Of a DNA stretch of 64,000 bases, positions 30,796 through 40,481 are shown one piece after another (within the stretch, counting starts at the first letter, position 1; every line of letters starts with the position of its first letter). The stretch lies in assembly GCF_003992055.1 (NCBI RefSeq), contig NZ_RQVD01000002.1, positions 154,413 to 218,412 on the forward strand. Reading direction: 5' to 3'. Made by a program: the position numbers and the translations under genes. Below the pieces are notes generated by a model. That model saw only the letters and a program-made list of their open reading frames with translations, was not told the DNA's origin and did not search any database. The stretch is from Veillonella sp. CHU740. Lineage in GTDB: Bacteria; Bacillota; Negativicutes; Veillonellales; Veillonellaceae.

Positions 30796-32169
30796 TTATT
30801 TCTCCTCCAATAAAGCTAATATTTTTGGACCATATTGATTGATATTACCTGCGCCCATAGTGATGACTAAATCATTTGGTTCAATCACTTTAAGAGCTTC
30901 TTCTGGCAATGTATTCACATCAGCTACATAGCGCACTTCTTTTCCTGTTAACTCTTTGATCATCAGTGGAATGGACATACCATCAATCCCTGGCTCTGGC
31001 TTTTCGCCTGCGCTATAAATATCAGTAATAAACACTACATCGGCTTCTGTGAAAGCTGTACCAAATTCTCTAAGCAACAATTTTGTACGGCTAAATCGAT
31101 GTGGTTGGAATAAAATTACTACACGATGGTCTTCTAATGATTTTGCAGCCTTAATGGTAGCTGCAATTTCAGTTGGATGGTGAGCGTAATCATCTACAAC
31201 CCATACATCTTTCACATGACCTTTTGTTTCAAATCTACGTTTTGCACCGATAAATTTACGCAATGCTTGTGCCACTACTTCAAAGGACAAACCTTCTCCA
31301 AGGGCTACCACAAGTGCACCTAGCGCATTCAATGCATTATGTTGTCCTGGTACAGCTAATCGCAAAGTACCTAACACTTCATCCTTATGAACAACTTCAA
31401 AGGTAGTAATCCCTTGTTCAATACGTAAGTTATCTATGCGATAATCATTGCCAGCCCCTAACCCATAGGTAATACAAGTTCGTTTGATATCTGGCATAAT
31501 TCGACGAATAGATGGATTGTCACCGCATACAACAGCTACACCATCTTCTGGTAATTTCATAGAAAACTCTGTGAAAGCCCGCAGTAAGTTTTCCACCGTC
31601 CGATAGTGGTCCATATGGTCATTTTCAATATTTGTAATTACAATGCGTTTCGGATTTAAATGTAAGAATGAGCCATCGCTTTCATCGGCTTCCGCAATAC
31701 TATATTTTCCTTTGCCTACATGACTACTGCCTTGTAAATAGTCTACCTCTCCGCCGATAATAATCGTTGGATCTTGGTTGGCTTCCATAAAAATTTGACC
31801 TAGCATCGATGTAGTTGTGGTCTTTCCATGAGCACCAGCGACCGCAATACCATAAGTCTCATCCAAAACAGCTTTTACAATATCAGAACGATGCAAAATC
31901 GGAATATTTCGTTCACGAGCTCCAATAATTTCAGGATTATCTTCATGAATCGCCGTGGATCGAATAACAACATCCGCCCCTTCTACATGTGATGCATCAT
32001 GACCTAAAAATATAGTTGCCCCCGCATTTCTAAACTTTTCTGTGGTCGGAGATTCTTGAATATCTGAGCCTGACACAGTAAATCCTTTTTCAATTAACAC
32101 ATGAGCAATGGCGCGCATACCAGAGCCTGCGATGCCGATTAAATGTATACGTTTATAGGTATCTAACAT
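30796..32169 (-). CDS. murC: UDP-N-acetylmuramate--L-alanine ligase
   Basis: Adds the first amino acid (L-Ala) to UDP-MurNAc. The protein is 457 aa, with the N-terminal IHLIGIAGSGMRAIAHVL Rossmann fold, the ATP loop AGAHGKTTTTSML, the central IENDHMDHY motif, and the C-terminal substrate domain YAHHPTEIAATIKAAK. It follows murG by 14 bp. Confidence 0.97.
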   Translation of the reverse strand: MLDTYKRIHLIGIAGSGMRAIAHVLIEKGFTVSGSDIQESPTTEKFRNAGATIFLGHDASHVEGADVVIRSTAIHEDNPEIIGARERNIPILHRSDIVKAVLDETYGIAVAGAHGKTTTTSMLGQIFMEANQDPTIIIGGEVDYLQGSSHVGKGKYSIAEADESDGSFLHLNPKRIVITNIENDHMDHYRTVENLLRAFTEFSMKLPEDGVAVVCGDNPSIRRIMPDIKRTCITYGLGAGNDYRIDNLRIEQGITTFEVVHKDEVLGTLRLAVPGQHNALNALGALVVALGEGLSFEVVAQALRKFIGAKRRFETKGHVKDVWVVDDYAHHPTEIAATIKAAKSLEDHRVVILFQPHRFSRTKLLLREFGTAFTEADVVFITDIYSAGEKPEPGIDGMSIPLMIKELTGKEVRYVADVNTLPEEALKVIEPNDLVITMGAGNINQYGPKILALLEEK

Positions 32170-32183
32170 GAAGATACTCCTCT

Positions 32184-33290
32184 CTATGATTTAGTAATAG
32201 ATAATGCCAACTTTGCAATGTCTTCAGCTGCTTTTGGTTTTCCTAGCCCTAAAGTAGCTTCTGCCATCAATTTACGTCGTTCTGCTGTTTCTAATAACGA
32301 TGTTAGCGCTGTTAATAATGTAGCCCCATTGAGTTCTGAATCAAGAATCATATCAGCCGCTCCAGCTGATACAAAAGCTTTCGCATTATATGTTTGATGA
32401 TCTGCTGCGGCATACGGATATGGTATCAAAATAGATGGAATCCCACGGACTGCCAGTTCTGCTAATCCAATGGCTCCGGAGCGGAAAATTGCCACATCAG
32501 ATGCTGCCATAGCCATATCCATATTGTCTAAATACGGTACTATATGTGAAGCTTCACTATATGTTGCTCCTTCTTGCATGCCTAGACTATCGCATACACG
32601 TCCATATTCATCAGTACCTGTGGCGTGAATAATTTTTACATCTGTTCTACCTTTGAATGCTTCATGAACAGCTGCCATGGCCGTATTAATACTTCTAGCA
32701 CCTCGAGATCCACCTGCTACTAAGATCGCAGTTTGATGCTCTTGAATACCAAAAAACTGACGTGCCTTGTCTCGATCCGCTGCTACTACAGCTGGTCTTA
32801 CAGGATTACCAGTATACACTACTTGTTTAGCTTTTGGAAACGCCCTAACTGCCTCTTCATAACCAACAGCTACCACATCCACAAAACGGCTCAATATTTT
32901 ATTCGTAATACCTGGCACAACATTTTGTTCTTGAATCAACGTAGGAATCCCACGCAAAGCTGCCGCCATCAGCAATGGACCACACACATAGCCCCCTGTA
33001 CCAATCACAATATCAGGCTTAAACTTTGAAATCAAACCATTTGCTTTCCACAAAGAACTAATTGTTTTTCCTGCGGTAATAAATGTATCTAAAGAAAAGC
33101 TACGTTGCAGCCCTTGTACAGGTAATGTAGTAAAAGGAATTCCTTCTTTGGGAACGATGCGAGACTCTAATCCTTTATCTGTTCCTACATATAAAAAATT
33201 GGCATCTACCATTGTTTGTAACGTTTTATATATGGTTATGGCTGGATAGATATGTCCACCAGTGCCACCACCTGAAATCATGATATTCAT
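32184..33290 (-). CDS. murG: UDP-GlcNAc--lipid I N-acetylglucosaminyltransferase
   Basis: Peripheral GT28 enzyme of 368 aa that turns lipid I into lipid II at the inner face of the membrane. The glycine-rich loop SGGGTGGHIYPA is at the N-terminus. VIGTGGYVCGP, LIQEQNVVPGITNK and AGGSRGARSIN follow, and the UDP-binding site RSGAIGLAELAVRG PSILIPYPYAAADHQ is intact. murB and ftsW, often neighbours, are missing. Confidence 0.97.
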   Translation of the reverse strand: MNIMISGGGTGGHIYPAITIYKTLQTMVDANFLYVGTDKGLESRIVPKEGIPFTTLPVQGLQRSFSLDTFITAGKTISSLWKANGLISKFKPDIVIGTGGYVCGPLLMAAALRGIPTLIQEQNVVPGITNKILSRFVDVVAVGYEEAVRAFPKAKQVVYTGNPVRPAVVAADRDKARQFFGIQEHQTAILVAGGSRGARSINTAMAAVHEAFKGRTDVKIIHATGTDEYGRVCDSLGMQEGATYSEASHIVPYLDNMDMAMAASDVAIFRSGAIGLAELAVRGIPSILIPYPYAAADHQTYNAKAFVSAGAADMILDSELNGATLLTALTSLLETAERRKLMAEATLGLGKPKAAEDIAKLALSITKS

Positions 33291-33300
33291 GTATAACCTC

Positions 33301-34653
33301 TTACAATCGTTCTACAAGTCTTCGGAAATGATCACCGCGATCTTCAAATCTGGCATACCAATCAAAACTAGCACATGCTGGAGATAATAACACAATATCT
33401 CCCTCTTCTGCAATACGAGCGCTCAGCTGCACAGCCTCTTCCATAGATTCACAACGATGAATATGCGCCACACCGGCTTTGACTGCTGCTTCGGCAAACC
33501 GTTGAGCAGCTTCACCAATTAAGATAAGCTCTTTCACATTGGTTTTTACAAGATCCATCAATTCCTTTAAATCTGTCATCTTATCTTTTCCACCCGCAAT
33601 CAGTATAAGCGGTTCCGTAAAAGATTCCAAAGCTTTGATCGTAGAGTCTGTGTTCGTCGCTTTAGAATCATTGTAATACGTCACACCTTGTAATGTTCTA
33701 ATTCGCTCAAGTCGATGCTCTACACCATGAAATTTTGAAATAGCACGATATATATCTTCAACTGCCACACCCAATGCATAGGTTAAAGCAATCACACTCA
33801 ATATATTCTCAATATTATGAGACCCCGGAATGTGTATATCTTTTGTCGTAATCACTGGAACGGCCTGACCATGTAACACCGCATAGCAAGTATCTTTGTC
33901 AAAGTACGCTCCATCTGTAACAGGTCTAATTTGACTGATACCTAACACTCTGCCTTTTACTCGCTCAGCCATGTCTGCCACAATAGGAGTATCAAAATTT
34001 AATACAGTACAGTCGCCTAGCTCTTGATTAACAAAGATATTTTCTTTCGCTGCTTGGTATCGTTCCATCGTTTTATGACGCAATAAATGGTCCGGCGTTA
34101 CATTCAACAAAATAGCCCCCTTTGTACGAAATTTATCAATACTTTCCAGTTGATAGGACGATAACTCCGCTACTAATACTCCCGTCTCTGGAACAGCTAA
34201 CGCTTGCTCACTTAAGGAATACCCAATATTACCACCAACATACACATCCCACTCTGCTTCTTTTAGTACTGCTGCTAATAAAGAGGTAGTCGTAGTCTTT
34301 CCATTTGTTCCTGTCACACCAAGGATAGGGGCTTTCGATACTTCATAAGCGATTTCTACTTCTCCTACTACTGGAATATTGCGTTTTTTAGCCTCACAAA
34401 TGATAGGAATCTCTAAAGAGATGCCAGGTGAAACTACTACGCGATCCGTATGATCTAAAAGCACAAAATCTTGCTGCCCCGTAATCACAGTAATGTTATC
34501 ATCTAAAAATCGCTGGCTTTCTTCAGCATCAAATTCAATTAGTTTATAGTCATTTAGTGTTACCGCAGCCCCTAATTTTGCTAATGTATGTGCTACACCA
34601 ATACCGCTCAGTCCTGCACCTAATACCAAAATATGAGAACCTGTATAATCCAT
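33301..34653 (-). CDS. murD: UDP-N-acetylmuramoylalanine--D-glutamate ligase
   Basis: Adds D-Glu to UDP-MurNAc-Ala, 450 aa. It has the N-terminal ILVLGAGLSGIGVAHTL fold, the ATP loop ILGVTGTNGKTTTTSLL, and the central NVTPDHLLRH and YNDSKATNTDSTIKAL motifs. The start ATG at 34651-34653 is chosen because AAAGGTG is 6 bases upstream; the frame opens eight codons earlier without a site. A hairpin lies between mraY and murD. Confidence 0.97.
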   Translation of the reverse strand: MDYTGSHILVLGAGLSGIGVAHTLAKLGAAVTLNDYKLIEFDAEESQRFLDDNITVITGQQDFVLLDHTDRVVVSPGISLEIPIICEAKKRNIPVVGEVEIAYEVSKAPILGVTGTNGKTTTTSLLAAVLKEAEWDVYVGGNIGYSLSEQALAVPETGVLVAELSSYQLESIDKFRTKGAILLNVTPDHLLRHKTMERYQAAKENIFVNQELGDCTVLNFDTPIVADMAERVKGRVLGISQIRPVTDGAYFDKDTCYAVLHGQAVPVITTKDIHIPGSHNIENILSVIALTYALGVAVEDIYRAISKFHGVEHRLERIRTLQGVTYYNDSKATNTDSTIKALESFTEPLILIAGGKDKMTDLKELMDLVKTNVKELILIGEAAQRFAEAAVKAGVAHIHRCESMEEAVQLSARIAEEGDIVLLSPACASFDWYARFEDRGDHFRRLVERL

Positions 34654-34682
34654 TTTATCACCTTTCCCTATATGCAAGAATA

Positions 34683-34706
34683 ACGGCTCTTACTTGGTAG
34701 AGCCGT
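34683..34706 (-). terminator. Intercistronic hairpin mraY-murD
   Basis: A perfect 8-bp inverted repeat (ACGGCTCT / AGAGCCGT) with an 8-base loop in the 61-bp gap, with a weak T-rich tail on the minus strand. It could lower downstream expression or mark an mRNA processing site. Confidence 0.45.
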
Positions 34707-34714
34707 AATCTATA

Positions 34715-35677
34715 TTATTTCATGCTGAGAATTCCAATTCCAAGAATAGCCACCACTAAGGCTACACTCCAGAATACATATACTACTTTTCGTTCACTCC
34801 AGCCACCTAATTCAAAATGATGGTGAATTGGACTCATTCGGAAAATACGAACTCCACGAGTTTTAAACGAAGCCACTTGTAAAATAACAGATAATGCTTC
34901 CACTACAAACACAAAACCAATAATTATCAGTAATAATTCCGTTTTAGTGGCAATGGCCATACCTGCAAAAGCCCCACCTAAGGCTAGAGAACCAGTATCT
35001 CCCATAAACACTTTCGCTGGATTTGCATTAAAATATAAAAATCCAATACAAACTGCACTTACAATCATACCAAAAAAAGTAACACTTAGGGAACCCGCTA
35101 ATATACCAACAACTGCAAAAGCAGCACTGGCAATCGCCGATGTACCTGCTGCTAATCCATCTAAGCCATCAGTTAAATTCACCGCATTGGTAGTTCCTAA
35201 AATGATGATAAAGGCCAGTACATAATAACCTATACCTAAATCTACTGTTATATCTGCCAATGGAATCCACAATGTAGTAGGCAGTGCGGCATACTCTACA
35301 GCAATATAGCAAAATACTACTGCTAATATAGCTTGCCCCAACAATTTTTGTTTCGCAGTAAGCCCTAGATTTCTGTGCTTGACAGCTTTGATGAAATCGT
35401 CACTAAACCCTAATACACCATGACCTAATGTCAAGAATAATAACATCCATAGTGTAACGGAGTACGGTGGTACAATACAAATCGTTAGTACCAAGGCTAG
35501 TAACATGAATAATCCACCCATAGTAGGTGTTCCAGCTTTCGCTAAATGAGCTTGTGGTCCGTCTTCACGAATCGATTGTTGCGCTTTTAATCGCTGCAAC
35601 ATAGGAATTCCAATTTTACCTAATACTAATGTACTCACTAGGGCTAAGCCAAAGGCTATTGCATAGTCCATATTCAT
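34715..35677 (-). CDS. mraY: Phospho-N-acetylmuramoyl-pentapeptide transferase
   Basis: Ten-helix membrane enzyme of 320 aa that makes lipid I by moving phospho-MurNAc-pentapeptide to undecaprenyl phosphate. Motifs seen are GTPTMGGLFM, the aspartates in FSDDFIK and NLTDGLDGLAAG, FMGDTGSLALGG, and the histidine motif MSPIHHHFELGGWSE. It is 18 bp after murF. Confidence 0.97.
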   Translation of the reverse strand: MNMDYAIAFGLALVSTLVLGKIGIPMLQRLKAQQSIREDGPQAHLAKAGTPTMGGLFMLLALVLTICIVPPYSVTLWMLLFLTLGHGVLGFSDDFIKAVKHRNLGLTAKQKLLGQAILAVVFCYIAVEYAALPTTLWIPLADITVDLGIGYYVLAFIIILGTTNAVNLTDGLDGLAAGTSAIASAAFAVVGILAGSLSVTFFGMIVSAVCIGFLYFNANPAKVFMGDTGSLALGGAFAGMAIATKTELLLIIIGFVFVVEALSVILQVASFKTRGVRIFRMSPIHHHFELGGWSERKVVYVFWSVALVVAILGIGILSMK

Positions 35678-35694
35678 GCTACATATCTCCTTAC

Positions 35695-37059
35695 TTATCC
35701 ATGTCGTTCTTTAAAATCTTCTATAATACGTTCCATTTTTAGGCCTCGTGATCCTTTTACTAGAATCACATCACCTGCTTGTTTTACGTCATAATACGCA
35801 TTCGCTATATCAAGATGGCTATTCCCTACATACACAAAAGGAACACCAACCTCTTTAGCGGCAGCGGCCGTTAATTTCATCATTTCCCCAAATGTAAACA
35901 CCATATCGTAGGATTCAGCACCTAGCAATTTTCCAATCTCTTTATGAGCAGATACTGAATGCTCACCTAATTCTAGCATATCGCCTAACATGGCAATCTT
36001 ACGTATGCCTTGTAACTGACCAAGCGCTCGAATTGATTCCGTCATACTATTAGGGTTTGCATTATACGCGTCATTGAGGACTGTGAAAGTCGGAAACGAT
36101 ACAATTTCTTGACGCATAGGAATCCCTGGAAACTCATGAAAGGCTTCCACAATTTCTTCTTGTGGCACACCTAAAGTAGTTCCTACTGCAACTGCTGACA
36201 ATGCATCATACACATTATGAATCCCAATCATAGGCAAGAAAATCTTCCAGGCTCCACTTTCATCATGAACTGTGAAGTTAATACCTTTAGATGTATATTC
36301 CAGCGCAGCACCTTGCACCATAGCTTTAGCATCCATACCATAGGTAAGTACTTTTGCACCTGTCACCTGTGACATAGGAAGTACAAATGGATCATCATGA
36401 TTTAAAATGGCTACCCCTGTACTTGGCAAGGCCTCAATCAATTCTTGTTTCGCTTTCCCAATATTCTCTTGCGACCCTAATAGTTCAATATGGCTAGTGC
36501 CCACATTAGTAATCACACCTATAGTTGGCTCTGCAATCTCAGCTAGTTCTGCAATTTGACCAAGTCCACGCATCCCCATCTCAAGGACACATACATCATG
36601 ATCTTCCGTCAATTGCAATAACATTTGAGGAACGCCAATTTCGTTATTATAGTTTTTTTCTGTTTTTAGCACTGTAAAAGCTTTCTCCAGAACAGCACTA
36701 ATCATTTCTTTCGTTGTTGTCTTACCAGATGAACCTGTAATACCTATGACAGGAATTGGAAAACGTCTACGATGATAGGTCGCTAACTGTTGATATGCCA
36801 ATAATGTATCCTCTACTTCGATACATACGAGCCCTTCTATAGATTTACCAATCTTAACAATAGCACCTGTGGCACCACGCTCTTTGGCAGTCTGCAAGAA
36901 GTCATGTCCATCAAATGTCATACCTTCTAAAGCTACAAAAAGTCCATTTTCACCAATAGTGCGTGTATCCGTAGATACATCTGCAAAGGTAATCGAACTC
37001 GTTCCTGTATACTGTCCATGTGTTGCTTCTAGCACTTCTTGCACTGTAAATTGTGCCAT
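35695..37059 (-). CDS. murF: UDP-MurNAc-tripeptide--D-alanyl-D-alanine ligase
   Basis: Adds D-Ala-D-Ala to complete the pentapeptide, 454 aa. It has the ATP loop IGITGSSGKTTTKEMI, the KTEKNYNNEIGVP motif, NVGTSHIELLGS and LNDAYNANPNSM, all typical of MurF. It is separated from murE by one base and has a clear AGGAGAG ribosome binding site that overlaps the murE end. Confidence 0.97.
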   Translation of the reverse strand: MAQFTVQEVLEATHGQYTGTSSITFADVSTDTRTIGENGLFVALEGMTFDGHDFLQTAKERGATGAIVKIGKSIEGLVCIEVEDTLLAYQQLATYHRRRFPIPVIGITGSSGKTTTKEMISAVLEKAFTVLKTEKNYNNEIGVPQMLLQLTEDHDVCVLEMGMRGLGQIAELAEIAEPTIGVITNVGTSHIELLGSQENIGKAKQELIEALPSTGVAILNHDDPFVLPMSQVTGAKVLTYGMDAKAMVQGAALEYTSKGINFTVHDESGAWKIFLPMIGIHNVYDALSAVAVGTTLGVPQEEIVEAFHEFPGIPMRQEIVSFPTFTVLNDAYNANPNSMTESIRALGQLQGIRKIAMLGDMLELGEHSVSAHKEIGKLLGAESYDMVFTFGEMMKLTAAAAKEVGVPFVYVGNSHLDIANAYYDVKQAGDVILVKGSRGLKMERIIEDFKERHG

Positions 37060-37060
37060 A

Positions 37061-38545
37061 TTATCTCTCCTTTAGAGCTTCTCTAGCAACTTCACGATCA
37101 TCAAAATGAATCGTTTCTTCTTTTAATATTTGATAGTCTTCATGGCCTTTACCAGCAATGATCACTACATCTCCTGCTTTTGCTTCTGCAATGGCTGCAA
37201 AAATTGCTTCTCGACGATCCACAATAACATCATAGTCTACTCCGTCACGCAAGCCTTCTTTGACGCCTACTTCTACATCTTTCACAATTTGCACTGGATC
37301 TTCCGTTCGAGGATTATCTGAAGTAACAAGTACTCGATCACCATATTGAGCCGCAATACGCCCCATAATAGGACGTTTGGTAGCATCGCGATCACCACCG
37401 CAGCCAAAGACAACTATAATACGGTTTTCCACAATTTTCTTTGCTGTTTGTAAAATATTTTCCAATCCATCTGGCGTGTGGGCATAATCCACAACTACTG
37501 CAAAATCTTGACCTTCTTCAATAAGTTCAAAACGACCAGGCACAGCTGTGAAAGTTGCCAATCCTTTCACGATGTCATCCATCGTCACGCCTTCATATAG
37601 AGCAGCACCTACGGCCGCTAATGTATTATATACGTTGAATAGACCTGCAATTTTTGTCTGAATTGTATAACTTTCTTCCCCGTAGGTCAATGTAAATTCA
37701 GAAGATTTGGCTGTAACACTCAAATTAGACGCATTCATAGTGCCCTTACCCTCTGTGCTATACGTAATCATTGGTGCTGTTGTCACATTTACAATCGCTT
37801 GACCATACGCATCATCTACATTGATAACAGCTCCTTTTCCTTCTTTCACTTGGTAAGAAGCACTAACTTGCTTGAACAATGTCGCTTTTGCCGCTAGGTA
37901 GTTATCAAATGTTTTGTGAAAATCTAAATGATCTTGTGTTAAGTTTGTAAATACAGCTGTATCATATTCCACGCCTGCTGTACGGCCTAATGCCAATGCA
38001 TGAGAAGATACTTCCATAATACAATGCGTCACACCAGCATCCACCATTTGTTGCAAAATTTGTTGCAAGTCAGCCACATCTGGCGTGGTATTATGAATCG
38101 GATAGGATTGGTCATCGATTAAAATATGAACCGTTCCAATAACGCCTACTGTATATCCTTGAGATCGTAATAGATGCGCAATAATATGAGTCGTTGTAGT
38201 TTTACCATTCGTACCTGTCACACCAATCATACGCATCTTAGAGGCTGGATAATCATAGAAGAACGGCACTGCATCTTGCAAGGCTTGTCGCGTATCTTCT
38301 ACATACAATACTGCTACGTGAGCAGGCACGGTCACAGGTTTAGATGCAATAATTGCTACAGCACCATCTTCTACTGCTTTATCTACAAAAGTGTGTGCAT
38401 CTACTGTAGCTCCCACTAAACATATGAATAAGCTGCCTTCTTGTACTGTACGAGAGTCAGCTGTAATATGACTCACTTCTGCTGTTACTGGACCTTCTAC
38501 CTTTATAGGAGACACAATTTTCACAATATCTGCTACACGTTTCAT
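37061..38545 (-). CDS. murE: UDP-MurNAc-L-alanyl-D-glutamate--2,6-diaminopimelate (or lysine) ligase
   Basis: Adds the third residue of the stem peptide, 494 aa. It has the ATP loop IGVTGTNGKTTTTHII, the NTTPDVADL substrate loop, EVSSHALALGR and YAHTPDGLENIL. The residue-selecting loop reads SDNPRTEDP, where DNPR is the usual meso-diaminopimelate signature; this predicts a DAP-type wall. The start ATG at 38543-38545 follows GGAGGAATC; the frame extends six codons further without a site. Confidence 0.96.
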   Translation of the reverse strand: MKRVADIVKIVSPIKVEGPVTAEVSHITADSRTVQEGSLFICLVGATVDAHTFVDKAVEDGAVAIIASKPVTVPAHVAVLYVEDTRQALQDAVPFFYDYPASKMRMIGVTGTNGKTTTTHIIAHLLRSQGYTVGVIGTVHILIDDQSYPIHNTTPDVADLQQILQQMVDAGVTHCIMEVSSHALALGRTAGVEYDTAVFTNLTQDHLDFHKTFDNYLAAKATLFKQVSASYQVKEGKGAVINVDDAYGQAIVNVTTAPMITYSTEGKGTMNASNLSVTAKSSEFTLTYGEESYTIQTKIAGLFNVYNTLAAVGAALYEGVTMDDIVKGLATFTAVPGRFELIEEGQDFAVVVDYAHTPDGLENILQTAKKIVENRIIVVFGCGGDRDATKRPIMGRIAAQYGDRVLVTSDNPRTEDPVQIVKDVEVGVKEGLRDGVDYDVIVDRREAIFAAIAEAKAGDVVIIAGKGHEDYQILKEETIHFDDREVAREALKER

Positions 38546-38570
38546 ACCGATTCCTCCAATCATAGCGAAA

Positions 38571-38588
38571 GCAGTCCAAAAGGACTGC
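38571..38588 (-). terminator. Terminator-like hairpin ftsL-murE
   Basis: GCAGTCC / GGACTGC, a perfect 7-bp stem with a 4-base loop, lies 5 bases after the ftsL stop, followed by TTTCG on the minus strand. It sits exactly where ftsI (pbpB/spoVD) normally lies in this cluster. Confidence 0.5.
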
Positions 38589-38593
38589 CTTCA

Positions 38594-39001
38594 TCATTCT
38601 CTAATATCCTTTTTCGTTGTAACCTTTCGTTCTTCCACTGTATTCTTAGTGGTATAAACGAAATTATCTGGTAATACCATGCCAAGTTTTTCTTGCGCAA
38701 TTTTTTGAATGCGCGTTGGAGATTTTAGTTCTGCTAACTCTAAATTATACTCGTAATTCGTACGATTTTCAAAAACTATTTTTTCTTGTATTTGTACAGT
38801 TTCTTTTCTTACGTTTTCTGTAACACCCGTGATAATCAAACAAATCATTCCTAATATAACACCAAAGATCAAGGTCACTACACACTCTCTCATATTCGGT
38901 GTCACATCTAAGATAAAATCAGGTGATTTGACTTTTTCTTTTCTGGCGGGTTCTACATAAGGAGCCGATTGTTCCCAATACGTAGCCTTTCGTACTAACA
39001 T
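38594..39001 (-). CDS. ftsL: Cell division protein FtsL
   Basis: A 135-aa bitopic divisome protein with a cytoplasmic N-terminus, one membrane helix (about residues 44-62: VVTLIFGVILGMICLIITGV) and an extracytoplasmic coiled coil. It ends in the typical FtsL motif RIQKIAQEKLGMVLPDNFVY. It lies between rsmH and murE. Sequence conservation is low, so topology, the LGMxxP motif and position carry the call. Confidence 0.88.
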   Translation of the reverse strand: MLVRKATYWEQSAPYVEPARKEKVKSPDFILDVTPNMRECVVTLIFGVILGMICLIITGVTENVRKETVQIQEKIVFENRTNYEYNLELAELKSPTRIQKIAQEKLGMVLPDNFVYTTKNTVEERKVTTKKDIRE

Positions 39002-39015
39002 AGCATTCCTCCAAA

Positions 39016-39948
39016 CTATAATTTCACGGCTACCCTCAACTTGGCACTACGGGACCGTGGATTCTCTTCTACTTCTCGTTGACTAGGCTCTATGGCCTTA
39101 TTTTTTGCTTTTACAGTTGGTACATTGTGGCACACACACATTGGCAAACTTGGTGGGCATGTACAACCTTGCGCTAACTCTTTAAATGTTTGTTTCGTAA
39201 TTCTATCTTCTAAAGAATGGAACGTAATCACAGCAATTCGTCCATTCGGATTTAGCATAGATACGGCATCTACAAATGCATCATGTAAAATTTGAAGCTC
39301 TTGATTCACTTCAATACGCAACGCTTGGAACGTTCGTTTCGCTGGGTGCGGTCCGTCTTGTCTTACTTTGGCTGGTATAGCTCGCTTGATAATATCCACC
39401 AATTGACCAGTCGTAACAATTGGCTCCTCAGCTCTCGCTTCCTCAATGAACTCTACGATACGTTTGGCCCAACGTTCTTCCCCATACTCCCAAATGATGC
39501 GATATAGTTCTTCACTAGAATACGTGTTAACTATCGCTTCCGCAGTTAATGCTCCACTTTGATTCATTCGCATATCTAGTGGACCATCTTGCATATAGGA
39601 AAATCCTCGTTCTGCCGTATCTAATTGATGACTGGATACGCCTAGATCAAAGACAAATCCATCTACTTTTTCTATGCCTGCATTGAGCAAGGCTTGCTTT
39701 AAGTTAGAGAAATTGGTTTCAATAACTTTCACCTGGCAGCTTAAATCTTCTAATCGCTTTGATGCTGCTTGCAATGCCGCCACGTCTTGGTCTAAACCTA
39801 CAATCATACCTTCTGCAGATAACTGTTCACCAATGGCATGGGAATGTCCTCCCCCACCCAAGGTACAGTCTACATAGATTCCATCTGGTTTAATTGCCAA
39901 TCCTGTTAGCGTTTCATTGAGTAATACACTCACATGATGAAAGTCCAT
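39016..39948 (-). CDS. rsmH: 16S rRNA (cytosine1402-N4)-methyltransferase
   Basis: Methylates C1402 of 16S rRNA, 310 aa. The N-terminal HHVSVLLNETL, the SAM-binding DCTLGGGGHSHAI, the motif FVFDLGVSSHQLD, GPLDMRMNQ, and the C-terminal ITFHSLEDRITK are all intact. A Cys cluster CTCPPSLPMCVCH precedes the end. It is the second gene of the cluster, 10 bp after mraZ. Confidence 0.97.
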   Translation of the reverse strand: MDFHHVSVLLNETLTGLAIKPDGIYVDCTLGGGGHSHAIGEQLSAEGMIVGLDQDVAALQAASKRLEDLSCQVKVIETNFSNLKQALLNAGIEKVDGFVFDLGVSSHQLDTAERGFSYMQDGPLDMRMNQSGALTAEAIVNTYSSEELYRIIWEYGEERWAKRIVEFIEEARAEEPIVTTGQLVDIIKRAIPAKVRQDGPHPAKRTFQALRIEVNQELQILHDAFVDAVSMLNPNGRIAVITFHSLEDRITKQTFKELAQGCTCPPSLPMCVCHNVPTVKAKNKAIEPSQREVEENPRSRSAKLRVAVKL

Positions 39949-39958
39949 AATCCCTCAC

Positions 39959-40396
39959 TTAAAATCCAATGTCATCTAAATCCAACTCTTCAGCTAATTC
40001 TTCAATATTGCCATAAATCTCATCATTATAGGCATCCCAACGAGCTTTATTCCATACTTCAATGCGCTCACCATTACCAACGATGATTGCATCTTTTTTT
40101 AATTCTGCATGCTTTCTTAGATTACTTGGAATCAAGACACGACCTTGCTTATCAAATTCAAGATCTGCGGCTCCCCCTACAAAGAAACGCACAAAGGCAC
40201 GTTGTGCAGATTTATTGGAACTTTGGGCACTTAGCTTTTTGGCAATTTCTTCAAATTTTTCTTGTGTATAAATGGCTAGGGTATTATCTAAATATCTGGT
40301 AACAACACAGTTTTCACCAAGCTGTTCGCGCATTTTAGCAGGAATTATCATGCGTCCTTTACTATCAATTGTATGTGAAAATTCACCTTTAAACAT
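39959..40396 (-). CDS. mraZ: Transcriptional regulator MraZ
   Basis: Ring-forming AbrB-fold DNA-binding protein of 145 aa that regulates its own operon. Two MraZ repeats are visible: MFKGEFSHTIDSKGRMIIPA with residues QLG following, and ADLEFDKQGRVLIPSNLR. The start is the ATG at 40394-40396, after AGGAGGTG; the frame extends nine codons upstream without a site. It heads the division cluster, and GTGGT repeats in its promoter are likely its own binding sites. Confidence 0.95.
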   Translation of the reverse strand: MFKGEFSHTIDSKGRMIIPAKMREQLGENCVVTRYLDNTLAIYTQEKFEEIAKKLSAQSSNKSAQRAFVRFFVGGAADLEFDKQGRVLIPSNLRKHAELKKDAIIVGNGERIEVWNKARWDAYNDEIYGNIEELAEELDLDDIGF

Positions 40397-40437
40397 AGCA
40401 AGGACACCTCCTTTTTTATACACCTTTTTGCCCTATT

Positions 40438-40472
40438 ACCACTATATGGTAAATTCTACCACATTTCACCAC
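40438..40472 (-). promoter_or_regulatory. MraZ-type GTGGT repeats in the mraZ promoter
   Basis: Three GTGGT pentamers on the minus strand (ACCAC on the plus strand at 40438, 40458 and 40468) sit 0, 20 and 30 bp apart, all on one helical face. MraZ binds GTGG-core direct repeats with 10-bp periodicity in other bacteria. Confidence 0.65.
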
Positions 40473-40481
40473 TTTTAACAA
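40453..40481 (-). promoter_or_regulatory. mraZ promoter
   Basis: On the minus strand TTGTTA (40476-40481) and TAGAAT (40453-40458) are 17 bp apart, with two GTGGT repeats inside the spacer, so MraZ binding would block polymerase. Confidence 0.6.
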
